DNA of 64,000 bases from assembly GCF_040126305.1 (NCBI RefSeq), contig NZ_CP149510.1, positions 1,313,001 through 1,377,000 on the forward strand. The letters run 5' to 3'. A model generated the notes under the pieces. The model was given only the letters and a program-made list of their open reading frames with translations. It had not been told where the DNA came from and made no database searches. The first letter of the stretch is position 1; each line of letters opens with the position of its first letter. The stretch is from Pararhizobium sp. A13 (GTDB lineage Bacteria > Pseudomonadota > Alphaproteobacteria > Rhizobiales > Rhizobiaceae). The translations under genes were made by a program, and so were the position numbers. This document shows, piece after piece, positions 8,001 to 14,509 of this stretch.

Positions 8001-8945
8001 TCAGAGCAGGATAAAGGCCCAGGCCGAAACCGAGATGACGCCGAGCGCTGTGGTGATGGTGATCGTCGAGGAGGCGAGCCCGTGGCCGACGTTGAAATGA
8101 TTGGCGATCAGCCAGGCATTGACGCCGGTCGGCACGGATGAGGTCAGCACCAGGGCGGCCGTCCAGTTGCTGTTGAGGCCGAGCAAATGGCAGGCACCAT
8201 AGACGGTTGCCGGCAGCACAACGAGTTTCAGGACACTGGTGATCGAGGCGAGGCCGGTATTGCCAACGAGGCCGTATTTGTCGAGCGCCATGCCGATCGA
8301 GACGAGCGCCGCGGGGGCGGCGACCGAGGCGAGCTGATCGACGACGACCTTGACCGGTCCGCCAAGCGGCATGTCGATGAGATGGACGAGTGCTCCGCAG
8401 ACAAGGCCGATGACCAGCGGATTGCGCACCAGATTGCGCAGGATGCCCTTCAACAGCCGCAGCGGGCTCTGGCCGGGCTTGCCGCTCGTCTTGCGCTCGG
8501 CTCGCTCCATCAGGATCGTGCCGGCGATCATCATGACGGGCAGATGCACCGACAGCAGGATGGACAGCGCCACAACCCCGTCCTCGCCGACGTTGCGGGA
8601 GACGAGCGGCAGGCCGATGAAGACCGTATTGGCGAAGGCGGAGGAGACGCCGGCGAGCACGCCGACCCGCGCGTCCTTCTTGAAAAACAAAGTGGCCGCG
8701 AGATGTCCAAGCGTCCATACGACCGCGACGCCGGAGAAATAGGCAACCCAGAGCGGCCAGGGCGACCCTTCCTTGAAGTCGGCCTCGGCAATGGTGCGGA
8801 ACAGGAGCACGGGCACGGCGACCCGGAAGACGAAATCGCCGAGTGCGTCCCCGACCGTCGCCTTCAGATAGTTCGTCCGCACGATCAGCCATCCCAAGAG
8901 GATCAGGACGAAAATCGGCACGACATTCAGGAAGACATCGGACAT
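8001..8945 (-). CDS. AEC family transporter (auxin efflux carrier-like)
   Basis: A 314-residue integral membrane protein of the AEC family (PF03547), with about ten predicted hydrophobic segments in two halves. It begins MSDVFLNVVPIFVLILLGW, typical for the family, and the frame shows the conserved NTVFIGLPL segment in the first half and the TSSVPTGVNAWLIA segment near the C-terminus. Bacterial members studied export malate, malonate or similar small organic acids; plant PIN carriers are distant relatives. Substrate cannot be assigned here. The ATG at 8945 is used, although the frame is open to 9050. The gene stands alone and converges with cycM. Confidence 0.88.
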   Translation of the reverse strand: MSDVFLNVVPIFVLILLGWLIVRTNYLKATVGDALGDFVFRVAVPVLLFRTIAEADFKEGSPWPLWVAYFSGVAVVWTLGHLAATLFFKKDARVGVLAGVSSAFANTVFIGLPLVSRNVGEDGVVALSILLSVHLPVMMIAGTILMERAERKTSGKPGQSPLRLLKGILRNLVRNPLVIGLVCGALVHLIDMPLGGPVKVVVDQLASVAAPAALVSIGMALDKYGLVGNTGLASITSVLKLVVLPATVYGACHLLGLNSNWTAALVLTSSVPTGVNAWLIANHFNVGHGLASSTITITTALGVISVSAWAFILL

Positions 8946-9285
8946 GGAGTGCTGCCTCTTGGCGAGTTGAGCTTCCGCCATAGACCCATTCGGCGCAATG
9001 CCGCAACCCGAGGAGGCGCACGGAGTTGTGTGGTCGCATATTTCACGCAAGGCTCATATGACAGGATGGCAACAGCAGGTTGCGAGGTGATCGGCCCGTG
9101 GTGGCAGGAGGCGAGCGACCGGCGGATTACGCCCGGCAGGATTTCATCGCCGCCGCCGTCGAGGCCTTCATCCACGTCCGGTCGCACGGCTGACGGCCCG
9201 CGCCTTGCGAACAAGCCACGAGCAACCGTCGGGCCTTCCCTGCCTCCGGCCGCCGCCCTCTCAATGAGGGCGTCTCGGAAAAAGT
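8946..9285. other. Intergenic stretch with no confident gene
   Basis: About 340 bases between the AEC transporter and the EcfG promoter of the BON gene. Only short frames are present, without ribosome sites. One frame (9098-9193 on the plus strand) from a GTG would give about 31 residues with some protein-like composition (DYARQDFIAAAVEAF), which could be a gene remnant, but I cannot support it. Confidence 0.5.
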
Positions 9286-9310
9286 GGAACATTCGGGGAA
9301 GGTTTGCGTT
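9286..9310 (+). promoter_or_regulatory. EcfG (general stress response sigma factor) promoter of BON gene
   Basis: GGAAC at 9286-9290, exactly 16 bases, then CGTT at 9307-9310. This matches the alphaproteobacterial EcfG/RpoE2 promoter consensus GGAAC-N16/17-CGTT in all nine positions. The start codon of the BON gene is at 9335, leaving a leader of about 18 bases. A second such promoter faces it at 10156-10180. Confidence 0.8.
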
Positions 9311-9334
9311 GTCCCTTTGAAGGACATCACCGCC

Positions 9335-9592
9335 ATGCACAAGCAGATTTATACCCATCAGGACGATCATCCGGACCTGACGGACGACGATCTCGCCGAC
9401 AAGGTTCTGCGCTATATCCAGTATGTTGCGCTGATCGATACGTCGGGGCTATCGGTGATGGCACTCGGCCGGACAGTCGTGCTCAGCGGCAATGTCTCCT
9501 GCGAAGCCGAGATCGGCTGCGTCGAGGAAACCGCTGCCTCGGTGATCGGCGTGCATCTGGTGGAGAACCAAGTGGAAGTGAGAAAACACTAA
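9335..9592 (+). CDS. Small BON-domain protein
   Basis: An 85-residue cytoplasmic protein without a signal peptide, read from the ATG at 9335 with AGGA ten bases upstream. After an acidic start (DDHPDLTDDDLADKVLRYI) the pattern V.L.G.V...AE.....TAASVIGV..VENQ..V matches a single BON domain, a small fold found in periplasmic and cytoplasmic proteins such as OsmY and in Kbp-like proteins, often induced by osmotic or general stress. Because of the EcfG promoter in front, I infer that it belongs to the general stress regulon. It converges with three tiny minus-strand genes that have the same type of promoter. Molecular function is unknown. Confidence 0.82.
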   Translation: MHKQIYTHQDDHPDLTDDDLADKVLRYIQYVALIDTSGLSVMALGRTVVLSGNVSCEAEIGCVEETAASVIGVHLVENQVEVRKH

Positions 9593-9610
9593 TGGCCATT
9601 GAAGGCCCTA

Positions 9611-9742
9611 TCAGTATGCAGACAACGCGATCAGCAGCAGGACCGGTAGCGATACGCCAAGCAGCCACATCAGAAACTGGCGAAACATCAGCTGCCGATA
9701 TTCGCGGTGAGCGGACCTTCTTTGCGCTTCGGAAACGATCAT
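9611..9742 (-). CDS. 43-residue single-span membrane protein
   Basis: A small open frame from ATG 9742 to TGA 9611-9613. It has a strong ribosome site (AAAGGAG seven bases before the ATG). The product has a charged start (MIVSEAQRRSAHREYRQLM) and a hydrophobic C-terminal half (FLMWLLGVSLPVLLLIALSAY) that would span the membrane once. It lies 13 bases after the preceding 60-residue gene on the same strand and shares its EcfG promoter, so it is probably the third gene of a stress operon. I recognise no family. Confidence 0.68.
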   Translation of the reverse strand: MIVSEAQRRSAHREYRQLMFRQFLMWLLGVSLPVLLLIALSAY

Positions 9743-9755
9743 CACAGGGCTCCTT

Positions 9756-9938
9756 TCAGAGTGCGCCGCCGGTAACGGGGTTTACAACCGGCCTTTCGCT
9801 CTCATCCTTGCCGCCGGCGGGCTGGACAAGTGGTGTAGCCTTGGATTGCTCGTCGGCATGCGAGGGCTGGCCAGGCGGCCTGTGCACATCCTGCGGCTTT
9901 TTCTGCTCGGGCGTCACGTTGCTGTCATCGGTCGACAT
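9756..9938 (-). CDS. 60-residue hydrophilic protein of unknown function
   Basis: Read from ATG 9938, which has GAGGAGG eight bases upstream. The product (starting MSTDDSNVTPEQKKPQDVH) is rich in Pro, Gln, Glu, Lys, Ser and Asp, has no cysteine and no hydrophobic stretch, and is predicted to be largely unfolded. Small hydrophilic proteins of this kind are common in the stress regulons of rhizobia, but I know no named family for it. It starts ten bases after the stop of the upstream 60-residue gene, and the ribosome site overlaps the end of that gene, so translation may be coupled. Confidence 0.7.
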   Translation of the reverse strand: MSTDDSNVTPEQKKPQDVHRPPGQPSHADEQSKATPLVQPAGGKDESERPVVNPVTGGAL

Positions 9939-9948
9939 CGCCGCCTCC

Positions 9949-10131
9949 TCAGGCCATGCCGGCTGGATCGCCGATCGGCAGCAGCGCCGGGTCGAGCACG
10001 GGGTCGTTGGGATCTGTATCGCCCTTGTCGATGACCGGCGGTGTCGCAAGCTTGTCCTGCGCGCGGTCCGGCACGCCGGGCGTCGGTTGCTGCGTCTCGT
10101 CAAGCGGCGGAACGGGCATGGCCTTCGGCAT
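9949..10131 (-). CDS. 60-residue Pro/Asp-rich protein of unknown function
   Basis: First gene of a three-gene unit, read from ATG 10131 with AAAGGAG seven bases upstream and an EcfG promoter ending 24 bases before the ATG. The product begins MPKAMPVPPLDETQQ, is rich in Pro, Asp and Thr, and contains DTDPNDPVLDPALLPIGDP; it has no hydrophobic segment or cysteine. An earlier in-frame ATG at 10212 lies upstream of the promoter and is rejected. Function is unknown; expression under general stress is inferred from the promoter. Confidence 0.7.
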   Translation of the reverse strand: MPKAMPVPPLDETQQPTPGVPDRAQDKLATPPVIDKGDTDPNDPVLDPALLPIGDPAGMA

Positions 10132-10155
10132 AACGTTCTCCTTTGTCGGGAGGAA

Positions 10156-10180
10156 AACGAGTTTGGTGGCGGAAGGTTCC
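10156..10180 (-). promoter_or_regulatory. EcfG (general stress response sigma factor) promoter of small-protein operon
   Basis: On the minus strand GGAAC (10180-10176), 16 bases, then CGTT (10159-10156): all nine consensus positions and the preferred spacer. Transcription would start near 10149, 18 bases before the ATG at 10131. Confidence 0.8.
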
Positions 10181-10232
10181 GATGGGACGTTTCGCGTTCC
10201 TCTAGGGGGCATCGACGCTCAGTCTTGACGAT

Positions 10233-11507
10233 TTAATTCAGAGGCGCGTTTTCACCTTGGAGGGTGGTGTCGAGATCGCCCGGTCTCTTTTTCGGCGAGG
10301 GCTTGAGGTTTCCGGAGAGAAGATCGACCGGCGTTGCGACCGTGGAGGCGGTGATCTTGCCGATGTTGCTGGCGGTCCCCGCGACCACTGCCGTGATGCC
10401 GTCGCCAAGGCCGACATCCGAATCCGTCAGCGTTTGACCGGTGACCAGCCGCTGGCCGATCAGCTGCACGATCTGCGGGCTTTCGGCGAACTTGCCGTGG
10501 TTCAGCCGATCGGTGGATTTCACCTTGGTCAGATCGACGACGGTGATGCCCGCGGCTTCGAGCTTGGTCTTGTAGGGTTCTTCCGCCGGATTGATTTGGC
10601 CCAGCCGCTGGACGTCGCCGGATATATAGCGGGAGAGCGCAAGCGCCCGGTCGTCCTGGGAGACGAAGATGGTGAAGTTCGGCCGCTTGTCGCCCAGCTC
10701 GCTCCATTGCCGGGCAAACACGTCGACATCGATATCCGGTGAGGCGAGGATGACGTTTTCGATCTTTTTCGGCAGCGACCCGTCACGGATTGCCATCTGG
10801 CGGATCGATTCCATCGCCAGCCAGGTTCCCATCGAATGGGCGAGAATGGTGATGTCCTTGACGTTCTTGTCCTCGACCAGCGCCTTCAGCACCCTTTCCA
10901 GCGAGGTACGCGAATAGTTGGTGCTTTCCTTGTCGTAGTTATAGTCGAACACTTTTGCGCGCGATGGCCAGGTGAACAGGATGGGGGTCACGTCGGCGCC
11001 GGAATCGTGGACGATCTGAGCGAAGCGGAAGACCGAATCCTCATAGGTGTTGTTGAAGCCATGGATGAACACCATCGCATGTCCGCCCTTCGAATGCCGG
11101 CGCACCCAGTCATGGCCTTCCTGGACCGTTTTAACCGGCTGGACGCGCACCACGGCGAAGTCCGTTTCGGGATTGGGCGGCAGCTTCTTCGGCCATTGCA
11201 CGGTGCCGGCAACGCGCTCCTTGCTCGACGGAATGGAGACGGCGACGTCGGTGATGGAGGGATTCGTGCTGCGCTCACCGGAAAACAGGGTGGCTGGGTT
11301 GTCGGACGGCCGCCGGCTGGTCGCCACCAGCATGTCGACGACGGCGTTGCCGCTTGGTTCCTCGGCGAGGTTGAGCGGTTCCATGACGCCCTTCACATGA
11401 CCGCCGCAGCCCGAAAGCGCCATGGAGAGCGACAATGCGACAGCAATTCGCCGACTGCGTTTCGCCGTTGCTGACGTCGCCGAGACGCCGTTCGACATTT
11501 TTCCCAT
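10233..11507 (-). CDS. Lipoprotein alpha/beta hydrolase (DUF900 family)
   Basis: A 424-residue protein from ATG 11507. The N-terminus is a lipoprotein signal: basic residues, a hydrophobic stretch and the lipobox ALSGC with Cys34. The rest is an alpha/beta hydrolase of the DUF900 family (PF05990): strand and oxyanion segment [14 protein letters not shown], a nucleophile elbow in ILAHSMGTW (serine in A-H-S-M-G), and SPDIDVDVF with a candidate acid residue. RLNHGKF near the C-terminus may supply the histidine. It is likely tethered to a membrane facing the periplasm; the substrate is unknown. The frame is open to 11663, but the start at 11507 puts the signal at the N-terminus. Confidence 0.85.
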   Translation of the reverse strand: MGKMSNGVSATSATAKRSRRIAVALSLSMALSGCGGHVKGVMEPLNLAEEPSGNAVVDMLVATSRRPSDNPATLFSGERSTNPSITDVAVSIPSSKERVAGTVQWPKKLPPNPETDFAVVRVQPVKTVQEGHDWVRRHSKGGHAMVFIHGFNNTYEDSVFRFAQIVHDSGADVTPILFTWPSRAKVFDYNYDKESTNYSRTSLERVLKALVEDKNVKDITILAHSMGTWLAMESIRQMAIRDGSLPKKIENVILASPDIDVDVFARQWSELGDKRPNFTIFVSQDDRALALSRYISGDVQRLGQINPAEEPYKTKLEAAGITVVDLTKVKSTDRLNHGKFAESPQIVQLIGQRLVTGQTLTDSDVGLGDGITAVVAGTASNIGKITASTVATPVDLLSGNLKPSPKKRPGDLDTTLQGENAPLN

Positions 11508-11716
11508 GACCACGCTTCCACCCGAGCAACACGCCGCAAACCGCCCCAGCTTACGGGCTCGACTCCGGACACAATCGACAGCCCCCGTCAAGTGTGCAGC
11601 ACGCAACTTCACCGGGGCATGCGATCCAGGATCGGCGAGACGAATGCCGTATGTCGACAACACGTTGCTGATATTACGAGGCCTGTAGCTTTAGAAAATC
11701 GTTGTCTGGGGAAAAA

Positions 11717-11806
11717 TGGCGGACAGAGCGGGATTCGAACCCGCGATACGCTCTCACGTATACACACTTTCCAGGCGTGCGCCTTCAACCACTCGGCCAC
11801 CTGTCC
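11717..11806 (-). tRNA. tRNA-Ser, anticodon GGA
   Basis: The minus strand reads GGACAGGTGGCCGAGTGGTT, then an anticodon loop CTGGAAA (anticodon GGA, reading UCC/UCU), a long variable arm typical of serine tRNAs (TACGTGAGAGCGTA), and the T-loop GGTTCGAATCC. The acceptor stem GGACAGG pairs with CTGTCC. The CCA end is encoded in the DNA (11717-11719). Length 90 with CCA. Confidence 0.97.
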
Positions 11807-12105
11807 GTTTTGTCAATCGCACCGGCGGTTGGGTCCGGTGGATCAGAGACAAGCGCTTGCTTTCTCCTGAAACCCGTTCGGCAAGGCCAAATCGGGTGTC
11901 CGGCAAGTGCGAACCTGCAGACCGGCGCGATATATACCGAGGAAGCCTGGCGGATCAACTGGTTTCTGACAGTTTTTTGACTTCTTGTGATGTGCGACCG
12001 CAAAAGTGCGGCATTGCACTTCCTGAGGCCTCTGCCTATTTTTTGCTGAGCGGGTGAAATCCGGTCGGATCGACAAGGGTTGCCGACCGTTGGGCGGAGG
12101 GCGGA
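11807..12105. other. Intergenic stretch between tRNA-Ser and a small membrane protein gene
   Basis: About 300 bases. I looked for integrase, attachment-site duplications of the tRNA end and small frames with ribosome sites and found none. It must contain the promoters of the tRNA (minus strand) and of the next gene (plus strand). Confidence 0.5.
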
Positions 12106-12423
12106 ATGCGGTTTTTGCTGCGGTTTGCAAGTTTTCTGGCGCTCGTTGCCGGCGTTCTGGTGGCGTCGGTGGACGCCATCCAGTCGGTCTCGGCGTCTCA
12201 GCCGGTTTTGACGCCGCTCTCAACGGCGCTGGCAGCCAGCGGCTCGTCGACCCAATCGCTGGTCGAGGCCTTGGAAAGGCCGCATGCCAATGGTGCGTTT
12301 TGGGACCCGGTGATCCGCTGGTCGCTGCAGCAGCCGGCCTTCGCCTTTTTCCTGCTGATCGCGCTGCTGCTCTGGATGATGGGCTACAAGCGACCGCCGG
12401 TCGCAGGCCGCTTTTCCGCCTGA
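12106..12423 (+). CDS. Two-span membrane protein of unknown function
   Basis: A 105-residue protein with GGAGGGCGG just before the ATG. One hydrophobic segment lies at the N-terminus (RFLLRFASFLALVAGVLVAS) and another near the C-terminus (FAFFLLIALLLWMMGY), with a Ser/Thr/Ala-rich loop between, followed by a short basic tail. The first segment has no clear signal peptidase site, so both may be membrane spans. I recognise no enzymatic motif and cannot name the family. It lies 108 bases before msrA on the same strand. Confidence 0.75.
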   Translation: MRFLLRFASFLALVAGVLVASVDAIQSVSASQPVLTPLSTALAASGSSTQSLVEALERPHANGAFWDPVIRWSLQQPAFAFFLLIALLLWMMGYKRPPVAGRFSA

Positions 12424-12531
12424 CCGCCGGATGGCTCCAACAGATTGAAGAATGCGGTGCCGGCCCCGAGACCGGCGCGAACGATCGGCGATGAGGTTTC
12501 CGTCGATTAAAAACAGCCGAAGGAGACGGGC

Positions 12532-13179
12532 ATGTTCCTGACCGAAATGTTCAACAAGAAGACGACGATGCCGGACCCGCAAAACGCTCTGCCGGGCCGG
12601 GAAGCTGAAATCCCCACCTCTGCCCGCCACTTCGTCAATGGGCATGCGCTGAAAGGCCCCTATCCGGCAGGCGACAAGCAGGTTCTGTTCGGCATGGGTT
12701 GCTTCTGGGGCGCCGAGCGGATGCTTTGGCAGATTCCCGGCGTTTATGTGACTGCGGCTGGTTATTCCGGCGGTTTCACCAGAAACCCGACCTATCAGGA
12801 AACCACGACAGGGCTGACCGGCCACACCGAGGTCGTGCTGGTCGTCTATGATCCCGCCCAGGTGTCGTTTGCCACGCTGCTGAAGGTGTTCTTCGAGGAG
12901 CACGACCCGACGCAGGGCATGCGCCAGGGCAACGATATCGGCACGACGTATCGCTCGGCCATCTACGTCGAGGACGACGCGCAGCTGGCTGAAGCGATCG
13001 CCGCGCGCGACACGTTCCAGGCGGCCCTGGCAAAGGCCGGGCACAAAAGCGGGATCACGACGGAAATCGCCAGAGCGGGGGCCTTCTACTTCGCCGATGC
13101 GGATCATCAGCAATATCTGGCGAAAAACCCGAACGGATACTGCGGCCTGCGCGGCACCGGCGTCAGTTGTGCCATTTGA
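12532..13179 (+). CDS. msrA: Peptide-methionine (S)-S-oxide reductase
   Basis: A 215-residue MsrA, which repairs oxidised methionine (S-sulfoxide) in proteins. The catalytic motif GCFWG (Cys in [11 protein letters not shown]) is at about residues 57-61, and the family segments YSGG, HTEVV and YRSAIY follow. The C-terminal [11 protein letters not shown] carries two cysteines that could resolve and recycle the disulfide. It has an N-terminal extension of about 45 residues before the core, like the E. coli enzyme. It is preceded by AAGGAG and followed by a strong terminator. Confidence 0.96.
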   Translation: MFLTEMFNKKTTMPDPQNALPGREAEIPTSARHFVNGHALKGPYPAGDKQVLFGMGCFWGAERMLWQIPGVYVTAAGYSGGFTRNPTYQETTTGLTGHTEVVLVVYDPAQVSFATLLKVFFEEHDPTQGMRQGNDIGTTYRSAIYVEDDAQLAEAIAARDTFQAALAKAGHKSGITTEIARAGAFYFADADHQQYLAKNPNGYCGLRGTGVSCAI

Positions 13180-13230
13180 GGCGAAATCTCGCGAGAGAGG
13201 CTTCCGACACCGGCAGCTAGCGGATTTGAG

Positions 13231-13260
13231 ATGCCCCGCCCGAAACGGCGGGGCATTTTT
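13231..13260 (+). terminator. Rho-independent terminator after msrA
   Basis: Ten-pair stem ATGCCCCGCC (13231-13240) and GGCGGGGCAT (13247-13256) with loop CGAAAC and a TTTTT tract (13256-13260). Confidence 0.9.
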
Positions 13261-13453
13261 GCGGGTGCTGCGTGCATGGAGGCTGCGCCACGCCGCATCA
13301 CCGGCATGGGGCATGGCGAAAAGGTCACAATGTCCGGAAAAGCATGGCTTTGCCCGCATTTCAGCAATTGAAAAAATGCGTCGCCTGGGCTAACAAAACT
13401 TGACTATTATTTTCAAGTTTATCCGCAGTCCCACGCTGCACGCCGAGACGAGC

Positions 13454-14335
13454 ATGACCTTTCAGCCGCGCATGAACAACAGGATTTCCGGGTTCTCCGT
13501 CAGCGGCCTGAACCGGCGCGTGTGGAACGGCATCGTCGCCGATCTCTGGGATGTCGAATGTGCGCCGGTCGCCGGCGGCTTCTACGTGGCCGATGATCCG
13601 CGGCTGTTCATCGTGCTTGATGCCAAGGGTGGCGGTCGGCGCAATATCCGGCTGCGCCAGATGCAGCAGGCGGTTGCGGAAGACAGCCGGCGGCAGGTGA
13701 TCTCCTATATTCCCGCCGGCATGGAACTCTGGGCCGAGATGGTGGACGTCAACTATGTCCGCCACCTCGATCTGCATTTCAACGCCGAAACCCTTAGCCG
13801 CCGGCTGATGGAAGACCTCGATCCACGCAAGCTGACCATGCCGCGCCTGATGTTTTCCGAACCGCGTTTCCTGGCGCTGGCGGAACTGATCGCTGCTGAA
13901 TGCGCCAATCCGCAGCCGCTGCATGATCTCTATGGCGACGGCCTGTCGGTGGCGCTGTTCATCGATGTCATGCGGCTCGGCCCCGTGCGGTCACGCAAGC
14001 GCAGCGAACTGGCGGCCTGGCAGTTGCGCCGCTCGATCGACTATATCGAGGAAAACTGCCTGCGCGGCATCCGGCTAGAGGAGTTGGCGGCGCTCACCGG
14101 CCTGTCGCAGTCCTACTTCAGCCATGCCTTCAAGGCCTCCACCGGCCTGCCGCCGCATCAATGGCAGATGAAGGCCCGCATCGAGCGCGCCAAGACACTG
14201 ATGCTCGCGGGCGGCCTGCCGATGAGTGTCGTGGCCGCCGAAACCGGTTTTGCCGACCAGGCGCATTTCACCCGCGTTTTCCGCAAGATGGTCGGGGCGA
14301 CGCCTGCGACCTGGGCGAAAAGCCAGCGACTGTGA
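13454..14335 (+). CDS. AraC family transcriptional regulator of the siderophore receptor
   Basis: About 293 residues from ATG 13454; a TTG at 13400 and an ATG at 13472 are other possible starts. The C-terminal 95 residues form an AraC double helix-turn-helix: LEELAALTGLSQSYFSHAFK in the first half and MSVVAAETGFADQAHFTRVF in the second, with the usual ATPATWAK end. The N-terminal domain (about 1-190) is presumably a ligand- or cofactor-sensing domain without recognisable motif. It lies 174 bases upstream of a TonB-dependent siderophore receptor on the same strand. In rhizobia, AraC proteins so placed (for example RhrA) activate siderophore genes, so this is its likely target. Confidence 0.88.
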   Translation: MTFQPRMNNRISGFSVSGLNRRVWNGIVADLWDVECAPVAGGFYVADDPRLFIVLDAKGGGRRNIRLRQMQQAVAEDSRRQVISYIPAGMELWAEMVDVNYVRHLDLHFNAETLSRRLMEDLDPRKLTMPRLMFSEPRFLALAELIAAECANPQPLHDLYGDGLSVALFIDVMRLGPVRSRKRSELAAWQLRRSIDYIEENCLRGIRLEELAALTGLSQSYFSHAFKASTGLPPHQWQMKARIERAKTLMLAGGLPMSVVAAETGFADQAHFTRVFRKMVGATPATWAKSQRL

Positions 14336-14423
14336 ACGGTCCCGTTTCGCCTGTGTGCGATGCGGAATATAGACCAGAATCGTTCAATTTCCGCAGCCAG
14401 AGACAATCCTGGCCTGGTATAGT

Positions 14424-14438
14424 TGAGTTAGATACTCA
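14424..14438 (+). promoter_or_regulatory. Iron-responsive operator (RirA-type IRO box)
   Basis: TGA at 14424-14426, nine bases, TCA at 14436-14438: the TGA-N9-TCA pattern described for RirA-controlled iron genes in rhizobia. GAGT and ACTC inside it extend the dyad. It lies 72 bases before the receptor ATG, where a repressor would cover the promoter. The pattern alone is short, so the call rests on its symmetry and place. Confidence 0.6.
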
Positions 14439-14509
14439 GCTTATTTTCATGGAAATGCCGGATTGCGCGCCGACGGCGCCGCCCGGCTTCAGGCTGGGGT
14501 GACGAATAG

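Noticed and set aside
9098..9193. Short frame of about 31 codons with protein-like composition
   Set aside because: It has no ATG and no convincing ribosome site; it may be a remnant, but cannot be supported.
11717..11806. tRNA-Ser as an integration site for a mobile element
   Set aside because: No integrase, no direct repeat of the tRNA end and no foreign-looking genes are adjacent.
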